Shown here: positions 42,976 to 54,639 of the stretch, piece after piece
How positions within the stretch are numbered: position 1 is the first letter of the stretch
How the letters are laid out: every line of letters begins with the position of its first letter
Source of the DNA: Deroplatys truncata
Lineage: Eukaryota > Arthropoda > Insecta > Mantodea > Mantidae
Direction of reading: 5' to 3'
DNA: 64,000 nucleotides
NCBI GenBank assembly: GCA_030765065.1
Contig: CM060989.1
Span: 42,027,501 to 42,091,500, forward strand
Position numbers and translations under genes: made by a program
The notes under the pieces: model-generated
What the model saw: the letters and a program-made list of their open reading frames with translations, nothing else
What the model was told of the DNA's origin: nothing
Database searches by the model: none

Positions 42976-43870
42976 ATGTTGGCTAATTAATTATAAACTT
43001 TACTTATATGTATGTTTGAATAATAATGATGAGCTTATTTTCTATACTAACTGGATAGGTAATTAGTGAACGTAAATAGTAAAGTAATTAATGATTTCAA
43101 AACTTATAACTGATATATTACAAAACCATAAACTGGTAGCTACAGTAGTATTATTCGTTGATAGAACAGTTTTATTCAGATTATTGTTTATTGTTCATTT
43201 ATACGGGGTGAACAATCCTTGACGGGACCGGTTTCGCGGCGTGTCGGCAAGGCCGGAAGTCCGCAGTAAACATAGTACGGTTTGTTGCGTAACATTTCTT
43301 AACACCTATAATGTCAACTCTTAAACAGAAAATTAAATTACTCAGGTATATCAAGCAAGGAGATATTGGAACTGCCTCCTTTCGTTGTTCAAGCATTTCT
43401 GACACCTGCTTAGTAAATCGACTATTATACTCTGCAGTTTCTTCTGAGAAATGGCAGCAGTTTTCTTGACGAATGTTATTTTTAAGTTCATCTCGGTGTA
43501 TGTTATAACTTTTTTTTCTTTTAATGTCCTTAGAGATAAAAATTGCAAGCGGTTAACATGAGGGGAAGGAGGAGGCATTAAAAAAAGAAACTTTACAAAA
43601 CAAATCCACACACATTAGATGAATTAATTCTCCTCAAATGCAACCCAGAGATAAAAATAACATGGAATTAAATGAGGGGAACGAGAGAGTATTAAAAACC
43701 AAAGTTTAAAACACAAATCCACACGTTTAGATGAACTTAAAAATGCATTCGTTAAGAATAGATAGCGACACATACGAAACATCATTGAATAGAGAAAGGT
43801 TCAAGGTTTTAAGCCCCACCTATTAGTTCCATTCAGTGCCTACAGTGACGCTGTGTTTATTTACGAGAAA
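42976..43870. other. Unidentified
   Basis: A G+C-rich island of about 90 bases (43205-43295) contains GGCAAGGCCGG. Two diverged copies of a short block (GATGAA.T.A..TG.A / ACACAAATCCACAC) occur near 43600-43740. No gene is recognised. Confidence 0.35.
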
Positions 43871-44045
43871 ATGGCGACGCCACAGGAAAAGTCGTTTTGT
43901 GTGCTGCATTAAGCAAAGAGTGAATCCATTGTTTCATTGCAGCGTGCATTTCGTTGTAAGTTCAACAACGAGTCGCCTCGTCATAACAAATTTACAATTA
44001 ATACAGTAAATTGGTAGAAGATGGTTGCGTATGCAAACGGAATTT
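43871..44045 (+). pseudogene. Transposase N-terminal relic (helix-turn-helix)
   Basis: The ATG at 43871 begins MATPQEKSFCVLH, then after a stop AKSESIVSLQRAFRCKFN. This matches the start typical of a group of insect Tc1/mariner-related transposases (MATPQEK...C...YAK..S....QR.FR). The reading decays by about 44045 and no catalytic part follows. TTGAATAACCCCTATA near 44140 may be the element's right terminus, which would indicate an internally deleted copy. Confidence 0.6.
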
Positions 44046-45553
44046 TAAACCTTTCCCTATTCAGTGAAGTATCGCATGTGTTGCAATCTATTGTCAGTCA
44101 TTAGAAATAAATATTTAAAGTATGTTCCTTCTTTTTGAATAACCCCTATATGTTATTTTGTGACAAGCGTAATCTCATAAATGAAATCCTGCTTCGTCAG
44201 AGAAGACTTATTAAGCGTGGGTCAATTGTTTTATCATATCGGAGAATCCAATTACAGACATTTAACCGATTCTGATGATCACATGAAAAATAAAGTAAAC
44301 AAACCCATACATTGTAAGGAATAAGAGAAAACATCAGGAGAGAAATTCACTCCATTTGGAACAGTGAACCCTTAGGGTGTGAATGAAAATGTCCTAAGAA
44401 AACGCATGGATAGAGGACACAATTTCCAACATGTCTTATGATAACGTATGTGTTTAGTATCACTGCAATTTCGACCATGAGAGAGTGAGGCGGTAGCGGG
44501 ATATAACTGTTTCGGCGGGAGTCCGAGCTGCGGTGGCCGTGAAAGAAAACACTAGTAAACACACCGGTCAACCTCGCGGCAAACCGGGACAAAGTGCCGT
44601 CCCTGGTAATACCTTCTTGATCCAAAACTTTTATTGACTCCTTACTATTTCGAACAACAACTTATACAAAATTATGAATGATAGATCACTATTGATGATA
44701 TTAAAGTAAGGATAAAAAGAGCCAATATAAATATACCTCATATCACGTTCCGTTCGGAGGTCACCGACATCACCCAAGGAATGGTTTATTCAGATTTGTG
44801 TTCTATCGGCTTTGAAGGTCATTACAACGTGATGACCTTGAAAGCGCTATACCAAAATTGAATAGTCATATTTTGCAGTGGTGTTTATGTGTCTGTGAAT
44901 GCATAAATATAATTATAGTAATATTTCTCAGCAACAGTACATGGTTTCTGTTGTGCACTTGAAATCACATGTCAGGCAGAGAGGTTCTAATAAGCAAGTC
45001 GAAGTATTTATAATGAGACATCCCAGCCGTTTTCTGTTATTATTCGTTAATATTTCAATGCTGTTCACGTATTGAGACAGATGGACAAACCAAACAGGTC
45101 TTAAATTTATTTTTGCCTATTTTGCAACCTGCATGCATGACCTCTTTCTGAATAGTTAAATTGTATTCCCCTCAATCACTGGACTCTTGCCAATCCAAAA
45201 GCTTCTATTATGTTTCCTTTTCCTCGATCAAAGCTCAGGGAATTCAGATGATCTGCCAACAGAAACTTTCTGCTTAGATCCTATCTTTATTAAGCATCAA
45301 TTCGCCGTTGCCAAAATCCCACGAGTTAAACAAACTATTGCATAACTTGGTTGGAGCTGCATCAATTTCTTAGTAATATGAAGCACCACCAACATAGAAT
45401 TGAGACATTCATACGGTTTTTGTTTAGACATGGATTATATAGGTTGTTCACAAATGTGAAGATATTTGTTTTTTATTCCTTTTAATTTTATTCTTCAGTA
45501 TTCCTTATTACATTCGTAATATTACATGCATTACGTAACCTATTTACATTGTA
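44046..45553. other. Intergenic, one unexplained 92-codon frame
   Basis: A minus-strand frame at 44347-44625 (contains GTLSRFAARLTGVFTSVFF) is richer in G+C than its surroundings, but I recognise no domain. It may be part of an unknown element or chance. The rest of the stretch shows nothing. Confidence 0.35.
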
Positions 45554-45760
45554 CAGGGTGATTTATGAAGAACTGACACATTTCTTTCTTTAATTATTCT
45601 GTTTGAGATTCACCTAATGCCCCAATTTTAGCACCAAATTAACCAGAAAGTTCTGGAGTTTTGATTGCTTGTCACTAGATGTGCAGATGTTCATGTTTTA
45701 TTTGCAATTGTTAGTTTTATTGTCGGTAAATTTTTTTGAGATGTTCTTGTCAACGTGAAA

Positions 45761-46340
45761 ATGGAGTACACATTAAATGAACGACTCTTCCTTGCAAAGC
45801 AATACTTGATTACGAATTCAATTACAGCTACTTAAAGGGCATACCAGAGAGAATTTGGTGTTCCGAATCCTCCCCAAAGAAATACTATACTGGGACTGGT
45901 AAACAAATTGGAAACAACTGGATCTCAGGTGAATGAAAAAGACGAAACTCGTTCATCTAGGCTTCCCACGGTTGTTGTTGACGTAAGAGCATGATTGGAT
46001 CAGTCACCCAAAAATGCATTAATACGTTTGTCGCAGGAGACAAGGTACAGCTATTCAATGTGTCAGAGAGCTGTGAAAAGTGCAGGCTTAAAGCCGTATA
46101 GGATTACGGTTGTCCATCAGTTACAGGAACCAGATAAGGATAAACGAATGAATTATTGGCGTTGGTTTCACGCGTTAATTGTGCAAAATCCAGCCATATT
46201 TTCACAGATGAAGCATGGTTCCATTTATCCGGCTACGCTATTGAGCCAGCGAAAATCCATGTGTTATTCATGAAGCACCTATGCATCCGGTTAAAATCGG
46301 AGTTTGGTGCGCAACATCCGCACAGAGAATAGTGGGACGA

Positions 46341-46372
<32 letters not shown>

Positions 46373-46781
46373 GAATGTGAACACTGCAGAGTACCGACGG
46401 ATTATCATGGAGTTTGCTGAGCAACTAGAAGATATAGAGCTGAGTCAAGGATATTTTCAGCAGGACTGCGCTACATGTCATACATTAAATGAATCCATGG
46501 CACTAATTGCAAGTTTCTTTGACGACCGGATAATTTCCAAGAACTTCTGGCCAGCGAGATCTCCGGATTTGACATTGCCGGACTTCTTTCTATGGGGTTA
46601 CTTACAAGGTTACAAGGTTTATGCCACACGTCCCCAGACATTGGACGATCTGAAGTACAACATTACACAGGAGATTCAAGCTATTGTCAACAGAGCCCTT
46701 CAGCGAGTGGCCAGTAACATGGAACGACGTGTTGAGTTGTACCTTATGCAGGATGGATGACATTTTCAACATTTGCTATAG
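45761..46781 (+). pseudogene. MLE-A transposase, inactivated
   Basis: The start at 45761 (MEYTLNERLFLAKQY) is followed by a stop at about 45832. The frame from 45995 contains YSMCQRAVKSAGLKPYRITV. The first-Asp block is lost through a frameshift and a deletion near 46195-46245. A run of TA pairs (46340-46369) adds Ile-Tyr repeats where other copies read FE/FKNN. The last part is open and holds YFQQDCATCHTLNES (second Asp) and ARSPDLTLPDFFLWGYL (third Asp, 33 residues between). A stop at 46758 truncates the usual end at 46779-46781 by 7 residues. Confidence 0.88.
46340..46369. repeat. (TA)n microsatellite inside the transposase relic
   Basis: About 15 TA pairs. They are absent from the other three MLE-A copies, so they arose after this copy was inserted. 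Confidence 0.85.
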
Positions 46782-47032
46782 AGATAAATAATCTCCCAAA
46801 ATTCCTCTGCATTTCAGGTATAATAATTTGTCACTAGCATAACTCGTTTTGAAACAATTAAAGAAATAAATGTGTCAGTTCTTCATAAATCACCCTGTAT
46901 ATCATAATCTTAACTTATTTACATGATGTAATTCCACGTTATGACATTATACTTACATATGAGCCTAATTACATATTTTTTTTACGGGTATGCCACAAAA
47001 TTAAGCATAGATTCATATACTTTTTATAGGTA

Positions 47033-48240
47033 CGAGGGGTGATAAACTACGGTTACAAAGCTTGCAATGAAACGTGCACATTTTATTCCATACAACAATA
47101 CAGCCAACTGATAGTACATGCATTAGGTTATTTTTGGAACATAATCTCCATATCAGTTTAGGCACTTATCGCTTCGTGGAATGAGTTGAATATTCCCTCC
47201 TGTTAAAACTCCTGTCCTTGCGTATTCAATCATGTTGCCGCGAAGTGTTTCACCTCCTCCTCTAAAGCGAATTGTCGGTCTCCTAGCTGCTCCTTCAAGT
47301 GAGGAAGAAGGTGCAAGCCGCTTGGAACGAGGTCCGGGCTGTAGGGAGGGTGGTCATGATATCCCAGCGAAACTGCTTCAACGGCGTGGTGGTCTTCTGG
47401 GCTGTATGAGGTCGCGCGTTGTCGTGAAGGAAGATGCCACTCCCGGTGAGAAGTCCTGGCCGTTTCCTCCTGATTGGTTTGCGCTATCCTGTCAAGGTCT
47501 CGCAGTATCGGTCAGCAGTCACTGTGTGCCCTTTTTCAAAAAAAAAAAAACCCATGAGTATGACACCCGCACTGTCTCAAAACACTGTGGCCATCACCTC
47601 CCCGGCGGATGGCGTCACCTTAAACTTCTTTGTCTTTGGAGAGGGGGGTGTTTACACTCCTCTGACGACTGCTTAGCAGGGTGTATTGGTGGATCCATGT
47701 TTCGTCACCCCAGACTATGTGGTGAAGAAAACTGTTCCCTTCTGTGAGAACCGTTGAAAAAGTTGTAGACTTGCCCCCATGCGTTTCCCCTTGTGTTGGT
47801 TGGACAGATTTCGTGGAATCCATCAGGAACAAACTTTCCGGTAGTGCAGAATACCGTGAAAAATGTGACGAACACTTCCAAATGACATTCCCAATTCCAC
47901 CATCATATGCCAACGTGATCCTCCTGTGGTCCTGAATCAGCTCCTCCATGCGAGCTGTGTTCAAATCTGTTGATGTGCTGGGTCGGGCACTGCGACCCTC
48001 GTCAGTAACGTTTTCTCTACCGGCCGCAAACTTTCGACACCATTCTGCGAGATGCTGACGAGACATTACAGTCTCTCCATAAACCTCTACCAGCTGCCGG
48101 TGAATTTCAGCCGCGGTTACATGTTTCACCCACAGAAATCGAATAACAGAGAGGGTTTTTTGCGAGACCAGTTTTCCAAACGAGTCGCCATTTGTGTTTA
48201 CTTACAACTAGCGCTGTCGGTGGCGGGTGGCTAAACCTCT
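47033..48240 (-). mobile_element. mariner transposon relic, minus orientation
   Basis: The left end starts CGAGGGGTGATAAACTACGG after TA (47031-47032), which is a typical mariner terminus. No matching inverted terminus is visible near 48240, so the 5' end is decayed or deleted and the right limit is approximate. Confidence 0.7.
47050..48191 (-). pseudogene. mariner transposase relic
   Basis: The reading starts at 48191 (MATRLENWSRKKPS). After a frameshift near 48130 comes the clear N-terminal domain HVTAAEIHRQLVEVYGETVM (48129 downward) with the EGRSARPSTS linker. The frame at 47620-48129 continues to WGDETWIHQY, with the first Asp of the catalytic triad. Beyond 47620 many frameshifts are present. 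The linker-to-catalytic spacing is normal for mariner. This subfamily differs from the mariners at 23601 and 34330. Confidence 0.82.
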
Positions 48241-48856
48241 GTACAGTTGCCAACCTGATGTATTAGAATTACAGCACACTACTAATTTCTCTATAACGGA
48301 AGAAACTCTAGGAATATCGGCCTTGTATCCTTAGTTTCTGATCAGCCGTAGTATAATTTGCCATTTTATTTAAACTAAATGTTAACTACGTCAGAGAAGC
48401 AAAGAAGGAATTTCTATAATTGTGATATAAGCTTCTGCACAAGACTAATTATACTGGCGTTTCATTTGAAAACTTCCCAGTCTAAATAAGCCAATAAATA
48501 ATATAATTTAAAACACAAAACTTGGCATTCTCGACGAAAACTCTACACTTCCTTCCCAAGCATCTGATTCTATAGCTTCAACTTGTTTATTTCCGTATGC
48601 AGACCATTTCATTCATTTTCAAACTTTTAGTCATTTGGGAACTGAAGTTATAATCTAACTTACAGCCTAAATCCGCCGGGAAGAACAGCGCATTTAAATG
48701 GGAATAGAATTATCAAAATCGGTTGCAGATGTACATAAGAAAGAATGCATAGTAGCAAACAATTGGTTACAACTTTAAAAGTTTTCAATGTAATGAAAGG
48801 AAACTTGACATCAGCATTATGAATACAATTTATCACTAATGATGAAAGTTTGAAAC
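48241..48856. other. Nothing recognised
   Basis: AT-rich spacer before the dispersed repeat at 48857. Confidence 0.4.
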
Positions 48857-49200
48857 TTTGCATAAACATCCTATTATTTTCAAAATATCAAAAATCTGCT
48901 CCATAGGATTGCTTAATTACACTTTTGTAAGTAATTACGAAGTTTCACTGATCTAAGTCAGAGAAAACCTACACCTTTTGTGGAAAAATTAAATTTGCTA
49001 GAAAGGAATGTAAAAGATTTACTTTAAAAAAATGGTAATTGATGTAAATTCATATGAACTATCATTCACTAACACCAACCAAAAATTGCAACACAAAATA
49101 GTGCCTTTTGCTTTAGTCCTAAAGTATTTCCTGCAAGAAATATCACACAGTAGCGCTTGACATTCAAGGTACCAGTACAACCATTCTTTTTATTTTGCTT

Positions 49201-50283
49201 TGAGGCAGTATTTTTAACACTTAAATGATTTCAGTCAAATTATATAATATGTAAATTCAATAACAGCCCGCCTTGAAGCAATATGTGTATGTAATAAATT
49301 GTATAAAATGTATGTAACAGTCATTGCATATGCTTATATTATTGTAAACATGTTTAATAATGTTATGTGAATGTATTACGTAATTTAATAATGTAGGAGC
49401 TGTGAGAATAATAAGTTAAACGTTGCTAACAATGAGGTAACAATGAGGTAGCCTTGAGGCAATAATAAGTAAGGAAGTTTAATAATACTAATAGTCATTA
49501 TTAGAGCAGCAATAATGTAAATTTTGAGACAGTTTAAAAATAGCCAATCAACAACCAGAAAAAGCTTTATTTAAATGAAGGTATTCTATTGGACTAGGAT
49601 TAGCCAATCAGAGACCTGAAATACAGAAATTTACAAATTTAGACGGTTGAAATCAATTCAGTTGCCTCCAAACAGTGCTCATAATCAGACGTGTTGCTTC
49701 TTGACAGTGCTCATAACCAGACGCGAGATGTGTCCTCGAGAAATTAATTATGTATTCGTGTGAGACGAAAATAGTATACGTGTTAAAAAGTGCAACTATT
49801 AAATAAAAGAACCTCACAGCTCTCTATATCAGTGAAGTGCTATTTAATTTGTGTCAAGGATTAATAAAAAGAAGATAATTAAAATTTATAATCTGTGTAA
49901 GCCTACATTCTTGTCGTATCACAACCCTGCCAAGACAAACGTGTCTAACAAATACTGACGCAGCCGAGGCAAACATAAATATAATATCTAAAGAAACAGT
50001 CAAATTACAAAGCTAATATTTTTAAACTTGGGGCGAAGGCTACCGGAAACCGAGTACTATACGTGCGATTGCAACGAATTTCAAGTTCGGCTCCCCAACA
50101 GTTGAAATATAATACAACTCCTTCAATACAACCTACTTCAAATTGACGCCCAAAGCGTGTGGCAAATAACAATACAAGCAACTTCAAATTGGCTTCCCAA
50201 ACGTGGGGCTAACATCAACAACAAAGCTACTTTAAATTGACTTCCATATGTGGAGCTAATAAAAGACAATACCTTTTTCAATA
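49201..50283 (+). mobile_element. Insertion in Rep2: LTR-like segment, copy 2
   Basis: It starts TGAGGCAG, like the segment at 4554, and matches it down to CGCAGCCGAGGC at 49959-49970. It then continues for 310 bp with a diverged tandem array. A likely reading is one LTR, a primer site and a leader of an old retrotransposon, truncated. No target duplication or coding region is seen. Confidence 0.5.
50080..50258 (+). repeat. Four diverged ~48-bp tandem units resembling tRNA-Lys primer sites
   Basis: Units start near 50080, 50135, 50181 and 50229. Each carries a variant of ACTTCAAATTGGCTTCCCAA followed by ACGTGGGGCTAA. The core resembles the complement of the 3' end of lysine tRNA used as a primer by some retroelements. 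Confidence 0.5.
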
Positions 50284-50530
50284 CCAACAGTTTTATTCTA
50301 AAAAAAAATGATAAAAATTATACCTATCCTTGTATTTTGGTTCTGTACCAGGATTATAATTTTAACACCTTATGACAGCATAAAACATTTTAATTTCATT
50401 TTCATATGCTGGCCTATATGTTTATTTACTCTCTGGAAGCAGCAGCGATTTGATTATGACTAACAATTCCCATAGACTGGTTTTATTCTGATTCCCATAT
50501 ATCCTACTGGATGAAAACTGCAGCAAGACA

Positions 50531-51449
50531 ACCACTATTACACGGACAAAATATGCTATTGGTGCAGTGTGGCTAAACCTGTTGGGTGTTCTATGTTGCC
50601 TGTGGATTAAGATGGGGCGGACTCAGGTAAAATAATCGGTGGTACGGCATAAACAAATGTATTACGTATATAGGATGTTTGCTTAGATGTAGTTAATTAA
50701 CAGGACCCATTTCAAAATACTGTTCTAGAAACACCCATTTTCAGAGCAGCATAAAAAGTAACGGTGTCCTTAATGATTTCATTTAAAGTAAACTTGTTAA
50801 CCTCGCTCAGAAGCATGATTTTAACATTTGCTATTTGTATTACACTTATTTAGCCTAATTTCATAGGAGAATGTAGGTTTTATTAAGAAGTGATTGGTGC
50901 TTTTTTCTCCAATGTCCAATTTTAAGCAAATAATTGGTTAGTCCTTTAAGGAATTTTTGAAGAAATATAACTAAATAATATAAAAACTTTACAGATCAGA
51001 GACCAGGATAGTTACAGGACCAAATTACCTCCTCCAAATTTGCATCATGGGTTTCAGTGTTATACTTCTTAGGAGAGGCTTCACAATATCGGTTAATAAC
51101 ATCAATTTACTACGTCGGATCTAATAAAACGTGTAGTATACAAAATTCCTTTTGCTGACTAGCGTTTGTGAGCTGTTGATTGATTGTAATGAAGATACAT
51201 TTAATTCCCGCGGCAGCTTGTTGAGCACTGAGTGGTTTTCTCCGCGGGGAACCGCCCCCATTTTTAGAGCCACAGGGTCGCCGCCCTCTCCCCCAACAGG
51301 CTTCACAAGCTTCTATTTAATTCCGGTTCTCTTCAACGAACCATGTTAACGGTGGGCATTTGCAATTAGCAGCTGGAAAACATTTGTTCCTTTAGCCAAG
51401 ACTGCATATCATATTACTTGATATTTGAACAAATAGTACCTTTTATTCT
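50531..51449. other. Intergenic, nothing recognised
   Basis: The block 51205-51300 is richer in G+C (contains CCGCGGGGAACCGCCCCC), but neither strand shows a recognised motif. The overlapping frames at 51121-51349 are probably chance. Confidence 0.4.
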
Positions 51450-51565
51450 TAAGTCGACTTCAACAAATCTAAAAAATATAATCTTATACATTCACATGAC
51501 TTTCTCTGTCCTCTGCCGTTTATTAGTGGGAATACAAACTATTCTTACCAAAGCTTATTTTCCTG

Positions 51566-52838
51566 CAGAATTTATGAAAACTGACACATTTCTTTCTTTA
51601 ATTATTCTGTTCGAAATTCACTTCGAAATTCGATTTCTTGTCACTAGAGGCGCAGATGTTCATGTTTTATTCGTAATTGTTAGTTTTATTGTCGGCAACT
51701 GTTTTTCAGATTTTGTTCTAGTGAACGTGAAAATTGAGTAACATTAAATGAACGACTCTTCCTTGTAAAGCAATACTGGATTACGAATTCAATTACAGTA
51801 ACTCAAAGGGCATACCAGAGAGCACTTGGTGTTCGGAATCCTCCCCAAAGAAGCACAATACTGGGGCTGGTAAACAAATTGGAAACAACTGGATCTCTGG
51901 TGAGTGAAAATGTCAAAACTCTTTCATCTAGGCTTCCCACGGTTGTTGTTGAGCATGACTGGATCAGTCACCCAAAAAAATCCTTAAGATGTTTGTCGCA
52001 GGAGACAAGGTACAGCTACTAAATATGTCAGAGAGTTGTGAAAGGTGCAGGCCTAAAGCCGTATGGGATTGCGGTTGTCCATCAGTTGCAGGAACCAGAT
52101 AAGGATAGACGATTGAATTTTTGTCTTTGGTTGCAGGCGTTCATTGTACGAAATCCTGCCATATTGTCCATCACATGGTTCACAGATGAACTCAAATAAC
52201 TCACGCTATTGGGTCAGCGAAAATCCACATGTTATTCACGAAGCACCTATGCACCCGGTTAAAATCGGAGTTTTGTACGCAATATCCGCACAGAGAATAG
52301 TGGGACCAATTCTTTTTGAAAACAATGTGAACAATGCAGAGTATCAACGGATTTTCATGGAGTTTGCTGAGCAACTAGACGATGTAGAGCTGAGTCAATG
52401 ATATTTTCAGCAGGACGACGCTACATGCCATACATCAAATGAACCCATGACACTAATTGCAAGTTTCTTTGATGACCGGATAATTTTTAAGAACCTGTGG
52501 CCACCGAGATCTCCGGATTTGACATCGCCGGGCTTCTTTCTATGGGGGTTACTTAAAAGACAGGGTTTATGCCACACGTCCCCAGACATTTAACGATCTG
52601 AAGCACATTACACGAGATTCAAGCTATTGACAACAGAGTCCTCCAACGAGTGGCCAGTAACATGGAGCGACGTGTTGAGTTGTGCCTTATGCAGGATGGA
52701 GGACATTTTCAACATTTGCTATAGAGGTAAATAATCTCCCAAATTCCTCTGCATTTCAGGTAAATAAGTTGTCGCTAGCATAACTCGTTTTGAAACAACT
52801 AAAGAAATAAATATGTCTGTTCTTCATAAATCAACCTG
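51566..52838 (+). mobile_element. MLE-A mariner-like transposon, copy 4
   Basis: This 1273-bp copy has diverged termini (CAGAATTTATGAAAACTGAC at the left and ATAAATCAACCTG at the right). TA follows at 52839-52840, but the left flank reads TG. It is shorter than the others because of several internal deletions. Confidence 0.85.
51750..52726 (+). pseudogene. MLE-A transposase, inactivated
   Basis: The start codon region is lost (ATTGAG in place of ATGGAG, plus a deleted base). A deletion of about 27 bases removes the residues after the first catalytic Asp (FTDEL then stop, where others read FTDEAWFHLSGY). The frame at 52144-52401 still holds NSNNSRYWVSENPHVIHEAP and KIGVLYAISAQRIVGPI. The second-Asp block QQDDATCHTSNE and the third SPDLTSPGFFLWG are readable but separated by frameshifts. 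It is the most decayed of the four copies. Confidence 0.85.
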
Positions 52839-53389
52839 TATCTACTACGTTTTAATCCAAATAAATCTTTACATTACACATTCTTTATAGACACAAAAGG
52901 AACATTGACAGTCAAATGTTTAAGAACTGGACGCTATATGCAAACAACTCGAACCAATAATAACGGATATCTCAGAAATAGCTTATGCCACAAAAAAGCT
53001 TATTTAAAATACATTATATACATATCTATATTTACTGTGTAGTAGTTTTTGTCTATCGCTTAACGTTTACCAGTTATACAAGATTATACAAAATTTCTTT
53101 GGAGGACTTCACAGGCTATTCCTAGCAAAAAGATATACATTTTAATTTCATGTACATGTCTTTAATATATGACATTTTACTCAAGATCGTTAAAACCATT
53201 TCTTTACAAAATAAAAAATTTCGAAAACTGATTTACGTAAAGTGTAGTCGTCAGCAGTTTTAATAATTTTATTGTTTGTCCACGGCCTACAAGGCAGGAA
53301 AAGATGTTTAATTTTAGTTATAGTACCGACCGTGAATACCTACGAACTTGAATCCTATGTTATTTTTCAAATATATATTATTTTATTAA

Positions 53390-53500
53390 TTAGTATACGT
53401 TATATATTAATGGGAATAAAAACTTATCTTACAAAAGCTTATTTTTCCATATACATTTTAATCTAGATAAACCGTTGCAGAAATATCTACATTAAACATT
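53390..53500 (-). repeat. Rep1 short fragment
   Basis: TTAATGGGAATAAAAACTTA, ACAAAAGCTTATTTTTCC and GATAAACCGTTGCAGAAATA match the outer quarter of Rep1 in minus orientation. Confidence 0.6.
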
Positions 53501-53573
53501 GAAACGAGTCCTAAAAACCCCTTTATTGCGGTTACGTCAATATTGTGTTCCTTACTAGGTATGTCGAAATACT

Positions 53574-53830
53574 TTATGTCGTCCTCTAGTTCCGAGGTCG
53601 CGGGTTCAAACCCGCGGAGGGCGATGGATTTTTCAGGCGTAAAAATCCTTGGTATGGCTTCCTTCGGAAGGGAAGTAAAGCCGGTGGTCCCGTGGCGTAG
53701 ATTTACGGCACGTAAAAGAACCTCAAGCCTCATAAAGAGGCCTCTGAGCAAAATTACCGCTCTTCCATGCCAAATATAGAATGCTAAGGATCACGGCAGT
53801 TAAAGAGCGTCCATAAATAAATAAAAAAAA
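53574..53830 (+). mobile_element. SINE, 5'-truncated, with 8-bp duplication
   Basis: GAAATACT is repeated at 53566-53573 and 53831-53838. Near the left end a perfect B box GGTTCAAACCC (53603-53613) sits in a T-arm-like stem (CGCGGGTTCAAACCCGCG). No A box lies upstream within the element, so the head is truncated. The right end is A-rich with AAATAAATAAAAAAAA. This is a different family from the SINEs at 2859 and 30213. Confidence 0.8.
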
Positions 53831-53838
53831 GAAATACT

Positions 53839-54639
53839 ATATATATATTGGTTAAATATCGTACTGCATATTATGTTGGACATGGAACAGTCATATGTTT
53901 TATATGCTCATTGCAGTTGACGTAATACATATTGTTAACCTTGGCGTTTGTGGCGCTGTGGCGTCGTTGTTGAAGTATAAACTAAACAACAAAGGATTTC
54001 ACGGCCGGTGTCGGTAATAGGAAGATTGGTTTCTGGGCTTGTAGGCTGTGGTTATTCGAACGAAACGTCTGGAAAGAAGAGTTTTTCCAGTAGATCATGG
54101 CGCACAAACCCGGAAGCCAATCTTTCTACTAACTATAAACTAATTCAACGTATTTATTAGCATTAAGAAAATTAATATCTCTGTAAGTAAATCAATTAAG
54201 TTGAGTTGATTAATATTCAATTTCTAAAATTAATGTAGAAACGCGAAATAATGCAGTATGGAAGAAAAATGCGTATGAAAAGTTATTTTCGTAGTAGATA
54301 ATCATTCATTATGTTGGTGTAGGAGCACAGAAAGTGAAAGGGAAAGTTCGATTTGATGTTTGGAGACGGAAAAGTATGAAATTCCAAATAGTATGAAATA
54401 GAATTATTTGCGTTGAAACTTTTTCTTAGCATGTTAAGATCATTACTAAAAAAAATAGAAATCAAATGTCATTATTGTACCTTTCCTGAGAATTAAACCA
54501 TTCAATTTTAACAAAACATTGTAGTCAATTCCGTTGTGTAGTGATGCTAAATAGCGTGGAAGGAAATTTTGATTAAGCTGCTAGTTTTTAAAAAAGAAGT
54601 TACAATTATGATTTGAAGAAAATCCCTTAAATGGATTGG
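53839..54639. other. Nothing recognised
   Basis: AT-rich spacer. AACCGGAAGCCAATCTT-like words appear twice near 54025-54120 but do not form a clear repeat. Confidence 0.4.

Larger units (their letters stand above)
45554..46897 (+). mobile_element. MLE-A mariner-like transposon, copy 3
   Basis: This 1344-bp copy has the clearest termini: CAGGGTGATTTATGAAGAAC, then TGACACATTT, at the left. The right end is its exact reverse complement except about one base in the first 42. TA flanks both sides (45552-45553 and 46898-46899). It is not in a recognisable Rep1 copy. Confidence 0.93.
48857..50530 (+). repeat. Dispersed repeat Rep2, occupied copy
   Basis: 48857-49200 and 50284-50530 together match 54640-55235. 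Shared words include GGTAATTGATGTAAATTCAT, AGAAATATCACACA, CATTCTTTTTATTTTGCT and TTTATTTACTCTCTGGAAGC. The 1083 bp between (49201-50283) are absent from the other copy. The nature of Rep2 is unknown; no coding motif is present. Confidence 0.78.
51450..53270 (-). repeat. Rep1 copy interrupted by MLE-A copy 4
   Basis: Rep1 in minus orientation covers 51450-51565 (ACATTCACATGACTTTCTCT, CGTTTATTAGTGGG). It resumes at 52839 (TCTACTACGTTTTAATCC, then ACAGTCAAATGTTTAAGAAC) and fades at about 53270, before the CA tract. Confidence 0.75.

Noticed and set aside
44347..44625. 92-codon minus-strand frame as a host exon
   Set aside because: No recognised domain, no clear splice context and no neighbour gene; kept only as an unexplained frame.
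53595..53620. A tRNA gene around the GCGGGTTCAAACCCGC T-arm
   Set aside because: No D arm or acceptor stem precedes it; the element is flanked by an 8-bp duplication and ends A-rich, so it is a truncated SINE.
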